Of a stretch of 6,746 bases of DNA, positions 5,518 to 6,746 are shown piece by piece (the first letter of the stretch is position 1; the number at the start of each line of letters is the position of its first letter). The notes beneath the pieces are model-generated. The model saw nothing but the letters and a program-made list of their open reading frames with translations. It did no database searches and was not told where the DNA came from. Position numbers and translations under genes: made by a program. This DNA comes from Erysipelotrichaceae bacterium UBA1783 (GTDB lineage: Bacteria; Bacillota_I; Bacilli_A; Erysipelotrichales; Erysipelotrichaceae): NCBI GenBank assembly GCA_002315205.1, contig DCGH01000028.1, positions 5,529-12,274 on the forward strand. Reading direction: 5' to 3'.

Positions 5518-6678
5518 TTATTCCAAATCAGATAAGAATGCTACACCCTCACATAATAGGTTTGCACTTCGATAGCCAAAGGTATCCTCAATAACGACCT
5601 CTCCATCTTTTTCAACAAAATTAACGCCACATTGCATAATACCACTACTATGTCCAATACGAATATATTGTAGGTCTGCATTCTTTCTTAAAACCTGTTG
5701 AACAACACTTCCCTTTAAAGCACACGCAGCAGCTGTACACATTGCTCCTGTCATTGCATAGCTAGGGTGAGCCTTCTGCATAGACATCATTCTAGATAAT
5801 AAATCAATTTCATTCTCTTTGATTTCATTGCCGTTACTATCGATGTAATCTTCTGCTTCACTAACAAAGGTCATTTTTGGAATCGTTGGTGATAGCCAAT
5901 GAGATTGGGTATAATCTTCTATTAAACCACATTTAACAGCAGCCAAGCCTCTAACCCTTTCCAGTAGATCTAGCTTTTCGGCATCATTATTAATTTCGGC
6001 ATCTGTTTCCTTACCAGTTAACCCTAAGTCTTTTGCCTTAACAAACACCAATGGATTTGCTGCATCAATAATAGAAACCTCAACATTATCATATCCTTCA
6101 ATATCTAAAACATCCACAACATTTCCCGTTGGTAATAATCCCTTTTTCATCGTACCGCTAGGATCCACAAAACGAAGCTTAATAGGTGAGAAGCTATTTG
6201 GTACTCCAGCAATTTTATAGTCTCCCTGATAGACAACATTTCCATCCTTAACCTGGACTTCGCTGATAATTATTTTATCTGTGTTAGTATTATAAATACG
6301 AACCTTGTTGATCCCTTCTGTTACTTTTACCATGCCTTTTTCAATCGCAAATGGACCTACACCAGAAGAAATATTACCACAATTCCCCTTATAACTGACA
6401 ATTGGCTTATCTACAGAAACCTGGGCAAAGGTATAATCCACATCCGCATCTTTTCTTGCGCTTTTCTGCACAATAGCCACCTTACTTGTCACCGATTGGC
6501 TGCCACCTAAGCCATCAATCTGTTTAGTATCGGGAGAACCCATTAAACGAAGTAATAAAGGATCCCATTGACTTTGATCCTTTGGCAAGTCAGCTTGAAC
6601 AATATAAGCTCCCTTACTTGTACCACCACGCATAATCATTACTGGTAGCTCAAATCGTTTTCTTTTTTCATTATACAT
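5518..6678 (-). CDS. PrpF-family isomerase/tautomerase (substrate unknown)
   Basis: This is a 386-aa member of the PrpF family (PF04303-like), cytosolic cofactor-free isomerases with two diaminopimelate-epimerase-like halves. Known members are 2-methylaconitate cis-trans isomerase (PrpF), 4-oxalomesaconate tautomerase (GalD) and methylitaconate delta-isomerase (Mii of Eubacterium barkeri). Numbering from the chosen start, it has MRGGTSKG (16-23), LGGSQSVTSKVAIV (57-70) with the conserved lysine K66, and GNCGNISSGVGPFAIEKG (98-115) with C100. The K-to-C spacing of 34 equals that of the K73/C107 pair reported for Shewanella PrpF. SPTIPKM (263-269), the HPSYAMTGAMCTAAA stretch and the GHSSGIM motif support the second half. 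I start at ATG 6678, because GGAGGT lies 7 bases before it; an in-frame ATG at 6693 has no ribosome binding site and itself forms part of that GGAGGT. No methylcitrate, gallate or nicotinate pathway gene is in view, so the reaction is unassigned. The gene has its own promoter and terminator. Confidence 0.9.
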   Translation of the reverse strand: MYNEKRKRFELPVMIMRGGTSKGAYIVQADLPKDQSQWDPLLLRLMGSPDTKQIDGLGGSQSVTSKVAIVQKSARKDADVDYTFAQVSVDKPIVSYKGNCGNISSGVGPFAIEKGMVKVTEGINKVRIYNTNTDKIIISEVQVKDGNVVYQGDYKIAGVPNSFSPIKLRFVDPSGTMKKGLLPTGNVVDVLDIEGYDNVEVSIIDAANPLVFVKAKDLGLTGKETDAEINNDAEKLDLLERVRGLAAVKCGLIEDYTQSHWLSPTIPKMTFVSEAEDYIDSNGNEIKENEIDLLSRMMSMQKAHPSYAMTGAMCTAAACALKGSVVQQVLRKNADLQYIRIGHSSGIMQCGVNFVEKDGEVVIEDTFGYRSANLLCEGVAFLSDLE

Positions 6679-6685
6679 ATTGCCG

Positions 6686-6691
6686 ACCTCC
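6686..6691 (-). promoter_or_regulatory. Ribosome binding site deciding the start of the PrpF-family gene
   Basis: GGAGGT on the minus strand, 7 bases before ATG 6678. The alternative ATG at 6691-6693 overlaps it and is preceded only by an AT-rich stretch, so the shorter 386-aa product is preferred. Confidence 0.85.
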
Positions 6692-6704
6692 ATTTATTAT
6701 CTTA

Positions 6705-6734
6705 ATGATAAAGGATAATCAACCTCTTTGTAAA
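6705..6734 (-). promoter_or_regulatory. Possible promoter of the PrpF-family gene
   Basis: On the minus strand TTTACA (6729-6734) and TATCAT (6705-6710) are 18 bases apart, giving a predicted start near 6698 and a leader of about 20 bases. An alternative is TTGATT with GATAAT at a short 15-base spacing. A T-run at 6737-6742, preceded by AGC at the window edge, may be the tail of a terminator of an upstream minus-strand gene lying outside the window. Confidence 0.45.
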
Positions 6735-6746
6735 ATAAAAAAGCTA

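Overview
The window looks like an ordinary chromosomal segment of a low-GC, Gram-positive gut-type Firmicute. The clues are AT-rich spacers, strong AGGAGG-type ribosome binding sites, sigma-A-like promoters and rho-independent terminators with T-tracts. The protein flavour fits Erysipelotrichia or a neighbouring Clostridia lineage, but this placement is an impression and not a database result. No mobile element, rRNA, tRNA, CRISPR array or phage gene is visible, and no gap between genes exceeds about 135 bases.

Layout, left to right. (1) A minus-strand two-gene operon, 133-1673: a 433-aa type I phosphodiesterase / alkaline-phosphatase-superfamily enzyme, followed 5 bases later by a 77-aa cysteine-containing protein of unknown function, closed by a hairpin terminator near the left edge. 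(2) gpsA on the plus strand, 1787-2785, the biosynthetic glycerol-3-phosphate dehydrogenase. It starts from a promoter placed back to back with that of the phosphodiesterase. (3) A bidirectional terminator at 2791-2814 shared with the convergent trk operon. (4) A minus-strand potassium-uptake operon, 2826-5393, in transcription order: a 141-aa RCK_N-only protein, a 222-aa RCK_N+RCK_C protein, and the TrkH channel. Junctions are 2 and 4 bases, with each downstream ribosome binding site buried in the preceding gene. (5) A minus-strand monocistronic PrpF-family isomerase, 5518-6678, with its own promoter and terminator.

How the genes work together: the trk genes clearly form one K+ uptake system, with the two small RCK proteins presumably making up the cytosolic gating ring for TrkH. 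The phosphodiesterase and small protein are co-transcribed and perhaps translationally coupled, but their joint role is unknown. GpsA supplies glycerol-3-phosphate for phospholipids. The PrpF homologue has no pathway partners in view, so its substrate cannot be assigned.

I see no convincing novel multi-gene system. The points most worth a second look are the split, complementary degenerate RCK pair and the small cysteine protein, which resembles a VbhA-type antitoxin helix arrangement with an extra CxxC.
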